A program made the translations under genes and the position numbers. This document shows positions 1 to 12,471 of a stretch of 64,000 nt of DNA, piece by piece (within the stretch, counting starts at the first letter, position 1; every line of letters begins with the position of its first letter). Source of the DNA: Elymus sibiricus. Its lineage: Eukaryota; Streptophyta; Magnoliopsida; Poales; Poaceae. The notes beneath the pieces are model-generated. The model was given only the letters and a program-made list of their open reading frames with translations, was not told where the DNA came from and did no database searches. The stretch lies in NCBI GenBank assembly GCA_039707655.1, contig CM077665.1:311178486-311242485 (forward strand), in the 5' to 3' direction.

Positions 1-1043
1 CTGCATCTACCTCTATTACTCCACACATCGACCGCTATCCAGCATGCATCTAGTGTATTAAGTTCATGGAAAAACGAAGTAATGCAATAAGAACGATGAC
101 ATGATGTAGGCAAGATCTATTCATGTAGGAATAGACCCCATCTTGTTATCCTTAATAGCAACGATACATGCGTGTCTTGCTGCCCCTTCTGTCACTGGAA
201 AAGAACACCGCAAGATCGAACCCATCACAAAGCACCTCTTCCCATGGCAAGAAAAATCGATCTAGTTGGCCTAACTAAACCAAAGATTCAAAGAAGAAAT
301 ACGAGGCTATAAGTAATCATGCATATAAGAGATCAAAGAGGACTCAAATAATATTCATGGATAGAAACTGATCATGAACTCAAAATTCATCGGATCCCAA
401 CATACACACTGCAAAAGTTTACATCAAATAGATCTCCAAGAGACCATTGTATTGAGAATCATGAGAGAGAGAGAGAGAAAGCCATCTAGCTACTGCCTAC
501 GGACCCATAGGTCTATGGTGGACTACTCACGCATCATCGGAGAGGCACCTATGAGGAAGATGAACCCCTCCGTGATGGTCTTTAGATTGGATCTCGAGGT
601 TCTGGAATTGCGGCGGCTGGAATTGTGTTTCGTCGACTCTCCTAGGGTTTTTGGAATATTTGGGAATTTATAGGCATTAGAGGCGGTGGATCGGGGTCCC
701 GAGGAGGGCACAACCCATCAGGGCGCGCCGGGGCCCCCCTAACGCGCCCAGGTGGGTTGTGGTCTCCTCGGCTCACTTCTCCGGTACTTCTTTGGCCCAC
801 TGGGTGTCTTCTCGTCCAGAAAAAATCTCCAAAAAGTTTCGTCGTGATTGGACTCCGTTTGGTATTGATTTTCTGCAAAGTAAAAAAACAAGCAAAAACA
901 GCAACTGGCACTTTGGCACTATGTCAATAGGTTAGTCCCAAAAAATGATATAAAGTTGTTATAAAATGATTGTAAAACATCCAAGAATGATAATATAACA
1001 GCATGGAACAAGCAAAAATTATAGATATGTTGGAGACGTATCA
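1..1043 (-). repeat. 3' LTR of the 1-6034 element (truncated by window edge)
   Basis: Nearly identical to 5010-6034 over its whole length, with scattered substitutions and small indels. It ends at 1043 with the inverse of the LTR start motif, although this copy has tatgttggagacgtatca where the partner has tacgttggagacgtatca. About 520 bp of the LTR lies left of the window. It contains a minus-strand TATA-like tataaatt near 667-674. Confidence 0.85.
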
Positions 1044-1057
1044 GCATCCCCAAGCTT
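1044..1057 (-). other. Polypurine tract of the 1-6034 element
   Basis: On the minus strand, aagcttggggatgc directly abuts the LTR start. This is where plus-strand DNA synthesis would be primed in a Gypsy-type element. The same context recurs before the LTR at 59089 (aaggttggggatgc). Confidence 0.75.
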
Positions 1058-3534
1058 AATTCCTACTCGTCCTCGAGTAGGTAAATGATAAAAACAGAAT
1101 TTTTGATGTAGAATGCTGCCTAACATGTTCATCATATTCTTTTCTTTTGTATAGCATGGACATTTGGACTTATAGATGATTCAAAGCAATAGTCTAGTTT
1201 TAACATAATGACTTCAATACTCAAGCATGTCAACAAGCAACCATGTCTTTCAAAATATCAACACTAAAGAAAGTTATCCCTAGCCAATCATGCTCAATCA
1301 TTGATCCATTCATGAAACACACTCAAATATTAGCTATACCCAATGCTCAAGTACGATCATAGTGCCCCCTAGTTGGTGCTTATAAGAGAAGATGGAGACT
1401 CAAAGTAAAAATAAAAAATGCATAAAGTAAATAGAAAGGCCCTTCGCAGAGGGAAGTAGGGATTTGTAGAGGTGCCGGAGCTCAAAGTTTTAAATTGAGA
1501 GAGAAAAATATTTTGGGTGGCATGCTTTTCCTATCAACGAAAACGACAAAGTAGCTCACAATACTTTCCATGCTAGATATATCATAGGCGGTTCCCAAAC
1601 AGAAAATAAAGTTTATTCCTTTTTCCACCAAACTTTCACTTTCCATGGCGGGCCGTATCCACGGTTGCCTTCCATACGAACACTTTCCAAGGAATTTATT
1701 ATTTGACAACATAAAGTAAATATCTTTTTTATTTTTCATTTCGGGAATGGGCATCCCTATTACCGCCGCACTCTCGTGCAATGACAAGTGAATAAAGACT
1801 CGTCTTGAGAATAACACATCTAGCATGGAAAAATATTGGACACTCCCCACCGTTTCATGAGCGGTACGAGCACACAAAAAAGAAAATTTACTTTGAAAAT
1901 TTAGAGATGGCACATACAAATTTGCTTGGAACGGCATGGAAATACCGCATATAGGTAGGTATGGTGGACTCATAAGGCAAAACTTGGTTTAAGGATTTTG
2001 GATGCACAAGTAGTATTTCAACTTAGTACAAATGGAGGCTAGCAAATAGATTGGGAAGCAACCAAACCAAAAAACGAAAATTAACATAAGTGAGCATTGA
2101 GCATAACTAACACCGAATAATGCACCACAAGTAGGATGTAACTTCATTGCATAACTATTGACTTTCATGCATGCATAGGGAATCACAAACCTTAACACCA
2201 ATATTCCTACTCAAGCATAATTACTCACTAACATGACTCACATATTACGATTATCATGTTTCAAAACTATTACAAGGAATCAAGTTTAATTTGCCCAATG
2301 ATCTTCATGAAAGTTTTTATTATATCCTCCTTGGATATCTATCAATTTGGGACTAGTTTCATATATTGCCATTGCTTTTTTGACAAGCTCAAACAAATCT
2401 AAGTGAAGCACATGAGCATAAAGATTTCATCTCTCAAAAGATATAAGTGAAGCATGAGAGGATTTCTTCAAAATTTACTAACTCTCAAATTAATCTAAGT
2501 GAAGCATGAGAGTATTTCTACAAAAATTTCCAAGCACACCGTGCTCAAAAAGATATAAGTGAAGCACTAGAGCAATTCTATAGCTCAAAAAGTTTAAGTG
2601 AAGCATAGAGAGCAATTCTAACAAATCATAGCATAATTTTGGATCTCCCAAGTAGGTGTGTACAGCAAGGATACAAAGGAAAAACAAACAAGCAAATCAA
2701 GCAAAGATACAAGACGCTCCAAGCAAAACTCATGATATGTGACGAATAAAAATATAGCTCCAAGTAAAATACCGATGGTTGTTAGACGAAAGAGGGGATG
2801 CCACTCGGGGGCATCCCCAAGCTTAGTTGCTTGTTACTCTTTGGATATATCTTGGTGGTGTGGTAGCATCCCCAAGCTTAGGCTTTTATCTCTCCTTATT
2901 CCTTCATCCATCGTGATCTCACCCAAAACTTGAAAACTTCAATCACACAAAACTCAACAAAATCTTCGTGAGATCCGTTAGTATAATAAAGCAAATCACT
3001 ACTTTAGGTACTGTTGAAAACTCATTCATATTTTATTATTGCATTATACCTACTGTATTTTAACTTTACCATGGCTCATACCCTTGAATACAACCCATAG
3101 ATTCATCAAAACAAGCACACAATGCAACGAAAACAGAATCTGTCTTAAATAGAACAGTCTGTAGTAATCTGTACTCTAACCATACTTCTGTAACTCTAAA
3201 AATTCTGAAAAATTAGGACAACGTAAGGAATATGTGTAGAAACACTGTGTTAAAATTTCAGATCAAGATCAAGTCCAGCAAAAAATGACAATTCATATAC
3301 TGGACGCAAAGTTTCTGTTTCAGATTCAGCATCACTTCTACTCATCCTATGAATCATCCTAAAGGCTTTACTTGGCACAAACAGTAAATAGACCATAAAA
3401 CACAATCATAACAGAGGCATAATTGTGTCAACACTCAAAAACAGAAAGGAAAAAGCAAAAAAATATTTATTCATTGGGTTGCCTCCCAACAAGCGCTATC
3501 GTTTTACGCCCCTAGCTAGGCATAACACATAGAT
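1058..3534 (-). other. Non-coding interior of the 1-6034 element, with one unrecognised 163-aa ORF
   Basis: This 2.5-kb A/T-rich stretch carries no retrotransposon enzyme motif. A sense-strand ORF of 163 codons lies at 1973-1482; I do not recognise it, it has no clear domain, and it may be fortuitous. Around 2360-2640 the phrase aagtgaagca recurs at least four times within short imperfect repeats (agtgaagcatgagag and similar). The block at 3478-3520 (gcctcccaacaagcgct, inverse) is also present at 6715-6742, so it is a conserved post-ORF element of these retrotransposons. Confidence 0.6.
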
Positions 3535-4230
3535 TCAAGTATTGTCATCTTTGGTTTTGGATGAAGTGCTTTTGTCAAGAGGTTTTGCAAATAAAACTTG
3601 AAACACATCATCCATAGCAACCTTAGCACTATCAAGTTTTCCCTCTACGTACCCCCTTTGATTACCGGCCACGATCCAAGAATATTGTTGGTTCACATCA
3701 TTGAAAACTTGTTGGATCATGTCTAAAACGGGAACTTCCTTTTTAAGATTCTCATAAAAAAATTGATTATTTCCAAGCAAATATCTCATCATGTAATCAC
3801 TATTGTAAAGGATTTCTCCAATTACCAGTTTTTCACGGCTCATACCATAAAAATCAAAGATCTCCCTAGCTTCCCGTACTATATGATCAAATTCATGCAT
3901 GAGAACAAGAGTAGCCAACTCCTTAGCCTTAGGGTTCTTAACAACGGGTAGCTCATAAAATAATCTTTGCAAGGTAGGATGGGTACGGATAAACCTATTT
4001 TCAAGTTTCAAGACTAGCGCCGAAATAGCTTCCGCATAAGCTTTAGTTCTTTTCAGTATAGGGGTGTCATCAAGAGGCAAATTTCCAACGCAATTGAAAA
4101 ATTCTTGAATAGTTTCTTTTCCTATAACGTTCCCTTGCCCCAAAACAAAAGTTTTAGCATCCAGATTACCAGAACGTCCAATTTTAGGAGTCCTGCCATC
4201 ATCTGTTTCTGCCATACCAAAATCACTCAT
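3535..4230 (-). CDS. Putative gag-like ORF of the non-autonomous element (231 aa)
   Basis: This is the only substantial ORF between the LTRs and is read in the element's sense direction. The frame stays open to codon 265 from an upstream ATG at 4332. I prefer the internal ATG at 4230 (MSDFGMAETDDG) because the first 34 residues are Pro/Arg/Phe-rich and look like translated leader. The product is hydrophilic and mostly helical in character, ends in ...SKTKDDNT, and has no zinc knuckle or enzyme motif. The broken relative at 6449-6679 ends in the same KDDNT followed by the same 3' block, which supports it as a conserved element-encoded protein, probably structural. Function is not established. 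Confidence 0.5.
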   Translation of the reverse strand: MSDFGMAETDDGRTPKIGRSGNLDAKTFVLGQGNVIGKETIQEFFNCVGNLPLDDTPILKRTKAYAEAISALVLKLENRFIRTHPTLQRLFYELPVVKNPKAKELATLVLMHEFDHIVREAREIFDFYGMSREKLVIGEILYNSDYMMRYLLGNNQFFYENLKKEVPVLDMIQQVFNDVNQQYSWIVAGNQRGYVEGKLDSAKVAMDDVFQVLFAKPLDKSTSSKTKDDNT

Positions 4231-4440
4231 GGTGACAAGCAAGTAAGAGATCCGGCGAGAAAAAGACAAACGAAAAAGAGGGCGAGTAAAACGGCAAATT
4301 GGTGAAGTGGGGGAGAGGAAAATGAGAGGCAAATGGCAAATAATGTAATTGCAAGGAGATGAGATTTGTGATTAGGAACCTGGTAGATGATGATGGAGTC
4401 CCCTCGGCACCTACGATAGGAACGTAGAAGAGACCGCTTC

Positions 4441-4459
4441 CTCCCCGACAATGGCGCCA
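4441..4459 (-). other. Primer-binding site, tRNA-Asp type
   Basis: On the minus strand tggcgccattgtcggggag follows the LTR end after about ten bases. It is two bases from the tggcgccgttgccgggga consensus that I associate with a tRNA-Asp 3' end. The position immediately inside the 5' LTR fits priming of minus-strand DNA. Confidence 0.75.
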
Positions 4460-4469
4460 GAAATTCCTT

Positions 4470-6034
4470 TGACGTGGCTTGAGACTGCGTCGGTATTTCC
4501 CCAAAGAGGAAGGGATGATGCAGGACAGCGACGGTAAGTATTTCCCTCAGTTATGAAACCAAGGTTATCGAACCAGTAGGAGGATCACCACCACCCAATA
4601 AGAAGCACCTGCACACAAACAACAAATGCTTGCAACCCGACACGAAAGAGAGGTTGTCAATCTCTCTACGGTAAAAACATAGATTAGGTAATGGTAGATA
4701 GGAGAGATAGATCTCTCAAGAACACCAAATAGAAAAGGCAAATAAAATATGCAGCAATATGTTTTTAGGTTTTTGGTTTTATAGATCTGAAAACAAACAT
4801 GCAAAAAGATAGATCTGAAAGCAATATGTTGGAAAAGTAGACCCGGGGGCCGTAGGGTTCACTAGTGGCTTCTCTCATGAGTATAGCGCACGGTGGGTGA
4901 ACAAATTACTGTTGGGCAATTGATAGAAAATCGAATAGTCATGACGATATCCAAGGCGATGATCATTATATAGGCATCACGTCCAAGATAGGTAGACCGA
5001 CTCCTGCCTGCATCTACCTCTATTACTCCACACATCGACCGCTATCCAGCATGCATCTAGTGTATTAAGTTCATGGAAAAACGGAGTAATGCAATAAGAA
5101 CGATGACATGATGTAGACAAGATCTATTCATGTAGGAATAGACCCCATCTTGTTATCCTTAATAGCAATGATACATGCGTGTCTTGCTGCCCCTTCTGTC
5201 ACTGGGAAAGAACACCGCAAGATCGAACCCATCACAAAGCACCTCTTCCCATGGCAAGAAAAATCGATCTAGTTGGCCTAACTAAACCAAAGATTCGAAG
5301 AAGAAATACGAGGCTATAAGTAATCATGCATATAAGAGATCAAAGAGGACTCAAATAATATTCATGGATAGAAACTGATCATGAACTCAAAATTCATCGG
5401 ATCCCAACAAACACATCGCAAAAGTTTACATCAAATAGATCTCCAAGAGACCATTGTATTGAGAATCATAAGAGAGCGAGAGAGAGAGAAAGCCATCTAG
5501 CTACTGCCTACGGACTCGTAGGTCTATGGTGGACTACTCACACATCATCGGAGAGGCACCTATGAGGAAGATGAAACCCTCTGTGATGGTGTTTAGATTG
5601 GATCTCGAGGTTCTAGAACTTGCGGCGGCTGGAATTGTGTTTCGTCGACTCTCCTAGGGTTTTTGGAATATTTGGGAATTTATAGGCACCAGAGGCAGTG
5701 GATGGGGTCCCGAGGAGGGCACAACCCATCAGGGCGCGCCATGGTGGGTTGTGGTCTCCTCGGCCCACTTCTCTGGTACTTCTTTGGCCCACTGGGTGTC
5801 TTCTGGTCCAGAAAAAATCTCCAAAAAGTTTCGTCGCGATTGGACTCCGTTTGGTATTGATTTTTTGTGAAGTAAAAAACAAGCAAAAACAGCAACTAGC
5901 ACTTGGGCACTATGTCAATAGGTTAGTCCCAGAAAATGATATAAAGTTGTTATAAAATGATTGTAAAACATCCAAGAATGATAATATAACAGCATGGAAC
6001 AAGCAAAAATTATAGATACGTTGGAGACGTATCA
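4470..6034 (-). repeat. 5' LTR of the 1-6034 element (1,565 bp)
   Basis: Bounded by tgacgtgg on the left and tacgttggagacgtatca on the right, so on the minus strand it opens TGATACG and closes ...GTCA. It aligns with 1-1043 and, more distantly and inverted, with the LTRs at 9380, 10822 and 59089. The length equals that of the LTR at 59089-60653. Confidence 0.85.
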
Positions 6035-6679
6035 GTTACTACTTGGTGTAGATTTGAGCTTGACACTACTACCAGAGGAAATTTTCTCAGTAGTCACCCC
6101 TTTGGATGCTTTTAATGCCATGAGAAATTTAGTGGGAACGCCACCTATTACTATCAATGAAACGTCACCAACATAGGAACATGTTATGTGAGGGTTAGAA
6201 GTTTTGGAAACCAAAATGCCAACTATCGAACACATTGAAGAGCTTGATAAAAAGGTGCACAACCAAGTGACTAAATTTGGCTCATCGGTGGGAAATACAC
6301 TAAAATTATCAAAGGAGAACCACTCATCGATAGAACTGAGCAAAGTCCCTCTAGAATTGATAGACTGGAAGACATCATTAGTAATCCGGGTTCAGCTTTT
6401 TCTTCCGACAAAACCAATGAGGGAACTCCTACAAATAAAAATGCTACAATGATGAATGTTCCTAGACGAAAGGATGCCTCCTCAAGCAAGGAGAAAGGAG
6501 ATCTAAAAATGATTAGCGTTCACCCTAGTTTTATCAATATAATAAAGGAACCTATATTTGATAAACAATTCCTTGATTTTATACCTAGGAGTATCATGAT
6601 TGAGACTATGCTTGCTAAAGCCCCTAGGAATTCACGTTTCTCAGTTGAGGAATTGGAGATGAAGGATGACAATACTTGA
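6035..6679 (+). pseudogene. Degenerate gag-like ORF interrupted by the nested retrotransposon
   Basis: The first codons (TTWCRFELDTTTRGNF) match the gag region at 60990-61040 (TTWYRFVLDTIT), so the reading frame entered from outside the nested element. Stops and frame changes follow. The last readable piece, 6449-6679, ends in MKDDNT like the ORF at 3535-4230. Directly after it comes the family's conserved block (tgcctagctaggggc, then gcgcttattgggaggcaaccc). No enzyme domain is visible. Confidence 0.6.
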
Positions 6680-9379
6680 AACTATGTTTTATGCCTAGCT
6701 AGGGGCATTAAACAATAGCGCTTATTGGGAGGCAACCCAATATTTATCCTTTTACTTTATTTATTTTCATGAGTCAACATGATGATTTCTACTGTAATGA
6801 TTATGTTCGTATCTTTTCTTTTGACTTTTGTGCCAAGGGAACCCTTTAGGATGATGTGGATGATAGTTGAATTGATACGATGCAGAAACATAAACTTTTA
6901 CGTCCAGTATTTGAATTTTCATTTTTTTACTGGAAAATGATGAATTGCTGAATTTTTTACACACTACTGAGATACAGATTTCCTGTGTTATCCTAATGTT
7001 TCAGAATTTTATACATATTACATTTTTATTGCATAGTGTGCTTATTTTGATGGTGCTATGGATTATATCGGGGGGTATAAGTCATGGTGAAGTTATAAAA
7101 CAGTAGGAATTATGAAATAAAAATTATGAATCTATTTATAATAGTACCTAAGGTGAATGATGATTTGATTATGCTAACGGATCTCACGATGTTTCTGTTA
7201 AGTTTTGTGTGCGGAAGTTTTCAAGTTTTGGGTGAGATCACAATGGATGAAGGACTAAGGACTGGCAAGACCCTAAGCTTGGGGATGCCCAAGGTAATCC
7301 AAGGTAGTATTCAAGGAAGACCCAAGCGTTTAAGCCTGGGGATGCCCCAGAAGATACCCCATCTTTCATCTCTATTCTATCAGTAATTTTACTTGGAGCT
7401 ATATTTTTATTCATCACATGATATGTGTTTTGGTGGAGCGTCGTGTGCTATAGTTTTATTCTGTTTGATTTTTGGCTTGCCACAATCATTGTTTGCTGGA
7501 CACACCTATTATGAGAGACACGCATTCATCATAATTTATTAGAATGCTCCACTTATATGTTTTGAGTTAAGGTACTTTACTCATGTGCTTCACTTATATC
7601 TTTAGAGCATGACGATACAAAATTTTTATAGAAATCATTGTGTACTCGCATGCTTCCATTATTCCTTTTTGATAGTCTAAATAGGAAGTGATAATTTTCA
7701 CGAGTTATATGTTTAGTCGGAAAATGATAGGTATACAAGAGGGGTATAATAAAAACTTTCATGTAGATCACTGAATAAAAAATGTATGACCAACAATATT
7801 GAAGTTGCAATATGGGGGCTGACTAGTTTGTAAAGATTAATTAGTAAGAATAATGGTGTTATGGTTTGTGGTTCATTATTCATTAAAGTTTTGGTCGTGG
7901 CATGACCAGAAGGTTGGAGTGTTTTGTATCCTTGATTGATGCTTTGTGTTGTTCGGGCCGGGGGAGCGCGATGGTTAACTCCTCCCAACCTCCTCCCTAG
8001 GGGCACGAGTAGTACTTTGCTTCGAGGGCTAAAAAATGACGCAATAAGTATCCGAGTTCTTTATGACTAATGTGATTTTTTGGACTATAAGCACTTCTAT
8101 CCTTTTCGTATTTTGTTAGCCTCTTTGGTACCGTGCATTACCCGTTCTCACCTCGATATTGCTGCATACTTCGCCGGTGCATCCAAACCTCAAGGTATGA
8201 TACGCTCGATCACACATAAGCCTTATTATATCTTCCACGAAAGAGCCACCATACCTACCTATCATGGCATTTACATATCCATTCCGATATATATTGCCAT
8301 GCAACTTCCACCGTTACTATCCACATGACTTAAGCATTCATTGTCCTTTTGCTTTGCATGATCATAGAGCTGACATGATATATGTGGCAAAGCACTATTC
8401 ATCATTGTTATACATGTTACACTAGTTTCATTGCACATCCTAGAACACAGCCAGAGGCATTCCTATGTAGTCATGTCATTTTTCAGTATTATCAAGTTGT
8501 AAGTAAATAAAAGTGTAATGATCATCCTTATTAGAGTTTGCCCCTACCTGTGAGGATATAAAAAAAGAAAAAAAGGAGGCCAAAAAGAGCCCAACAAAAA
8601 AAATTAGAGACAAAGAGAGAGGGGACAACATTACTATACTTTACCACACTTGTGCTTCAAAGTAGCACCATGTTCTTCATATAGAGAGTCCTCATGATTT
8701 GTCACTTTCATATACTAGTGGGAATTTTTACATTAACTTGACTTGCATATTCTGATGATGGGCTTTCTAAAATGTTCGAGGTCTTCATGAGCAAGTAAGT
8801 TGGGTGCACACCCACTTAGTTTCAGTAGAGAGCTTTCATACACTTATACCTCTAGTGCACCCGTTGCATGGATCCTACTCCTTGCATCAATATCGTTGAA
8901 AGGCGTCTCCATGGACTGACGATTCGTCGAGTTGATGCGAGGCTTTCTCTATTTTTGTCTTCCCTTATGAACCCCTACCATCATTCTATTCCACCTAAAG
9001 TGCTAAGTCCATGGCTCACGCTCAGGTATTGAGTGAAGTTGAAAAATGCTGAAGTGTGTGAAAAAGTACGAGTCAAATGTTTGGTTTGGCACCTGGGTAT
9101 CATGATTTATGCTTTACGTGAGGAAGACTAAGCTATGCCATTGCTTACATGATTAAATGAGTAGGAATAATGTTCTTTAGAATTGTTATTTTGAAAAGTA
9201 ATGGTTATTAGCTAGTATTCATCTATATTATCATTTTAACATTTACTAAGTCATTGGTTTTTAACATTCATACCTAAAATATTACATGATTAAGACATGT
9301 TAGGTAGCATTCAATGCCAAAAAGTCTGTTTTTATCATTTACCTACTAGAGGATGAGCATGAATTAAGCTTGGAGGTAC
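6680..9379 (+). other. Non-coding 3' interior of the Gypsy element, ending in a polypurine tract
   Basis: About 2.7 kb of A/T-rich sequence without a believable ORF. Paired phrases cctaagcttggggatgccc and taagcctggggatgcccc occur at 7272-7345. The stretch from about 7996 (agtagtactttgcttcgag) to 9379 is shared with 57640-59088. It ends in gaattaagcttggaggtac at 9361-9379, a damaged version of the AAGCTTGGGGATGC tract. Confidence 0.6.
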
Positions 9380-10494
9380 TAATATGTCCCCAGCATATCT
9401 ATAATTTTTGATTGTCTCATGCTATTATATTATCAATCTTGTATGCTTTTTATGCAATTTTATACCATTTTTGGAAACTAACCTATTAACTCAGTGCTCA
9501 GTGTCAGTTCTTGTTTTATGTATGTTTTTGGTTTCGCAGAAAAACAATGCCAAACGAAGTCCAAACACGATGAAACTTTACGGTGATTTTCTTCTGGACA
9601 AAGAGGGACCCTAGAAGCATCGGGCGGAGGCCAAATGAGCTACTAGAGGGCCACAAGCTCACATGGCACTCCCCTAGGGGGGCGCCACCTAAGCTTGTGG
9701 GCCCCTCGTAGGTCCCCCTAACCTAATTCCACTTCTATAAATTCACAAATATTTGGAAACCCTCATAGTGAGACCCGTAACAATTTTATCGCCGCTGCAG
9801 GCCTCTGTTCTTCCACGGTCCCATTTGTAGGCCTCAGCCGGTAATCCGCCAGAGGGGGAATCGATCACGGAGGCTGTCTTCATCAACCTTGCTGCCTCCA
9901 TGATGATGTCTCAGTAGTTCCCACGGGACCTACGGGTCCATAGCAGTAGCTAGATGGCTCTCTCTCTCTATCTCTCTCTCTCTCTCATTTGATCTTCAAT
10001 ACAATGATCTCATCGAAGACGTATTCGACGTAATCTTTGTGGTGTGTTTGTTGGGATCCAATGAAATGTGGGTTTATGATTAGATTAGCCATTGAAAGTA
10101 ATTGAGTCTTTTCTGAGATTTATTATGTGGGATTTTATAGATATGTAATTATTTCCGATCTGTGAGTTTACTTTGGCCAAGTTGATGAGTAGATCTTTAG
10201 TGGAAGTGGTGCATAGTAGTAGGTTCAATATTGCAGCTTCCTCACTCTGTGACAAGAGGAGTAGCGAGGCATGTATTTTATTGTGCTACTAAGGATAAAA
10301 TGACGGGGTTCGAACATATTGTTTGGTCTTACTTGTCTATATTATGTCATCGTGCTTAAAGCAGTCCTCTGTTTGTTATGAACTTAATACCGTAGATGCA
10401 TGATGGATAGCGGTCGATTGGTGGAGTAATAGTAGTAGATGCAGAATCTTTTCGGTCTACTTGTCACGGACGTAATGCCTATATATTAATCATG
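9380..10494 (+). repeat. 3' LTR of the 6035-10494 element, right end missing
   Basis: Begins taatatgtccccagcatatctataattttt, a diverged form of the TGATACGTCTCCAACGTATC start. Later landmarks are in the expected order: gcctataaattc-like TATA region at about 9734-9744, a (CT)n run at 9957-9986, and tagcggtcgattggtggagtaatagtagtagatgcag at 10407-10443. Family similarity stops after the cctatatattaatcatg at about 10494. Confidence 0.75.
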
Positions 10495-10821
10495 CTGAGT
10501 GTAGTTAAAATGAAATGTTAAGGCCACAAACATTGAGAAGCTCTCCACCATGGCGCCTCCCACCTCCCACCCCCACCGTAACCTTAACCACCGTCCAGCC
10601 CGACGATCTCCACATCCCACGTTGGTTTTCCTCATGTGGTTCAGCAATCTTCTCCAGCATCGTCTGGTCTCTCTCCTCGTTGTCATCTCAATGGCAGTTC
10701 GTGCATCCATCTCCCTTGGGCTAGACTTTTCCCCGGGGATGGGTTTCTCACAAGAGGTTTGGTGATCTTATCGCTACACGGTGCACCCATCACCTGATTC
10801 AGGTCATTTCATCATGGTGGT
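10495..10821 (+). other. 327 bp of unclassified sequence between two LTRs
   Basis: It matches neither flanking LTR nor the long LTR at 17899-33111. It holds a C-rich stretch (10553-10610) with short overlapping ORFs, none convincing. It could be older host sequence or a fragment of an unrelated transposon trapped by the deletion that truncated the LTR on its left. Confidence 0.4.
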
Positions 10822-12364
10822 TTATACATCTCCAACGTATATATAATTTTTTATTGTTCCATGCTACTATAATATCATTCTTGGATACTTTATATGCATT
10901 TATATGTTGTTTCATATCATTTTTGTGAACTAACCTATTAACCTAGTGCCCAGTGCCAGCTGTTGTTTTCTGCTCGTTTTTTACCTTTCAGGAATACTGT
11001 ACCAAACGAAGTCCAAATGCCCCGAATTTTTTTGATGCTTTTTTCTGGACAAAAATAAGACCTGTAAGCTTCAAAGGTAGACCGGAGGCCACACGGGGTG
11101 GCGCCAAGCCAACAGGGCGCGCCCTGATGGCTTGGGACCACCTCCCACAGCCTCCTGACCTAATTCCGCCTTTGTATATTCTCTAAAATCGGGAAAACAC
11201 CCGAGTGCCAGACAAAATACTTTTTGCGTCACCGCAAGTCTCTGTTTCGACGGGAGGCCATCTGGAACCCTATTCCGGTGCCCTGTCGGAGGGGGGATCG
11301 ATCATGGAGGGCCTCTACATCAACCTTGCTGCCTCCATGATGATGTGTGAGTAGTTTACCACAGACCTACGGGTCCATTGCCAGTACCTAGATGGCTCTC
11401 TCTCTCTCTCTATGACCTTCAATACAAAGTTCACCACGATTCCCCGCGGTGATCTATTCGATGTAATCTTCTTTGTGGTGTGTTTGTTGGGATCCGATGA
11501 ATTGTGAGTTTATGTTCAATTTATTCATGAAAATATATTGAGTCTTTACGGAATTCTTGTATGCATGATTGTTATAGCTTCGTATTGCTCTCCGATCTAT
11601 CGGTTTGGTTTGGTTAACTAGATTGATTTATCATCAGCGGGAGTGGTGCGTTGTGATGGGTTTAATCTTGCGGTGCTCTATCCTCTTGATAGAAGGGGTC
11701 AAGGCACGTATTGTATTACTACCATTAAGGCGAAAATGATGGGGTTTATTCATATTGTTTGGATTTACTTTGTCTACATCATGTTATCTTGCTCCAAGCA
11801 TTAATCTGTTTTTACTTAATACTCTAGATGGATGCTGGATAGCGGTCAATGGGTGGATTAATAGTAGTAGATGCAGGCAGGAGTCGGTCTACTTTTTTAT
11901 GGACGTGATGCATATATACATGATCATTGCCATGAATAAATATTGCATAACTATGTGCATTTCTATCAATTGCCCAACAGTAATTTGTTTACCCACCGTA
12001 TGCTTTTTTTGAGAGAGAAGCCTGTAGCGAAAACTATGACCCCCGAGTATTCACAAAATATATATTAGAAAAAACACCAAAATATTGCTGACATTTATTT
12101 ATTGTTATTTTTATTTTGTATTTATATTATCTATCTATCACTACTTATCGCTTGCAAGTAACGAGTTCAAGGGGCTTGACAACCCTCTTGCCCGCGTTGG
12201 GTGCAAGTGCATGCTCTTTTGTGTGTAGGTGCTGAAGACGGGAATTTGCGTGGTCCTCCTATTGGTTCGATAACCTTGGTTCTCACTGAGGGAAATACTT
12301 ATCTCTACTGTGCTGCATCTCCTCCCCTCTTCAGGGAAAATCCCAACGCAGTTTACATGTAGCA
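10822..12364 (+). repeat. TGATACG-type Gypsy LTR, solo or truncated element (1,543 bp)
   Basis: Starts ttatacatctccaacgtat (two changes from the family start) and runs to acgcagtttacatgtagca, the full LTR length. Neither a primer site nor an internal region follows: the next base begins the 103-bp tail of a different LTR. Flanking pentamers (gtgg. on the left, gatgt on the right) do not match, so a simple solo-LTR insertion is not proven. A recombination junction is equally likely. Confidence 0.75.
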
Positions 12365-12467
12365 GATGTTATGGTATTTCATTGAAGCACTGTGTGTGCC
12401 AGCATACTGATCCAGGGATGGCACAGAAATCACAGAGGCACCGATCCAATTGGGTCGGGTCGCTACA
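12365..12467 (+). repeat. Remnant of the 5' LTR (last 103 bp)
   Basis: Matches 33009-33111 base for base except about ten substitutions and one indel. The rest of this LTR is missing; the boundary at 12364/12365 abuts the end of a TGATACG-type LTR. Confidence 0.75.
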
Positions 12468-12471
12468 GAGA

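Larger units (their letters stand above)
1..6034 (-). mobile_element. Non-autonomous Gypsy LTR retrotransposon, Sabrina/WHAM/Derami-like, nested in 6035-10494
   Basis: The first ~1.04 kb repeats the sequence at 5010-6034 in the same orientation, so the two are LTRs. Their outer ends read tgatacgtctccaacgtatc on the minus strand. Order on the minus strand: 5' LTR 6034-4470, tRNA-Asp-like primer site at 4459, one ORF at 4230-3535, about 2.5 kb without coding signal, polypurine tract at 1057-1044, then the 3' LTR cut by the window edge. No protease, reverse transcriptase or integrase is visible in the ~3.4-kb interior, so it would need proteins from a relative. The sequence right of 6034 (gttac...) resumes a gag seen again near 60990, so this copy landed in the gag of a related plus-strand element. 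The second TSD copy lies outside the window. The family name is from recall. Confidence 0.85.
6035..10494 (+). mobile_element. Related Gypsy LTR retrotransposon, 3' part (gag remnant to 3' LTR)
   Basis: The plus-strand interior resumes after the nested element: gag remnant 6035-6679, long non-coding 3' interior to 9379, then a TGATACG-type LTR from 9380. The interior at 7996-9379 aligns with 57621-59088 of another copy, which shows it is a dispersed family. The 5' half lies left of the window, beyond the nested insertion. The 3' LTR stops matching its family near 10494, about 430 bp short of the usual length, so the right end is deleted or replaced. Confidence 0.75.
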
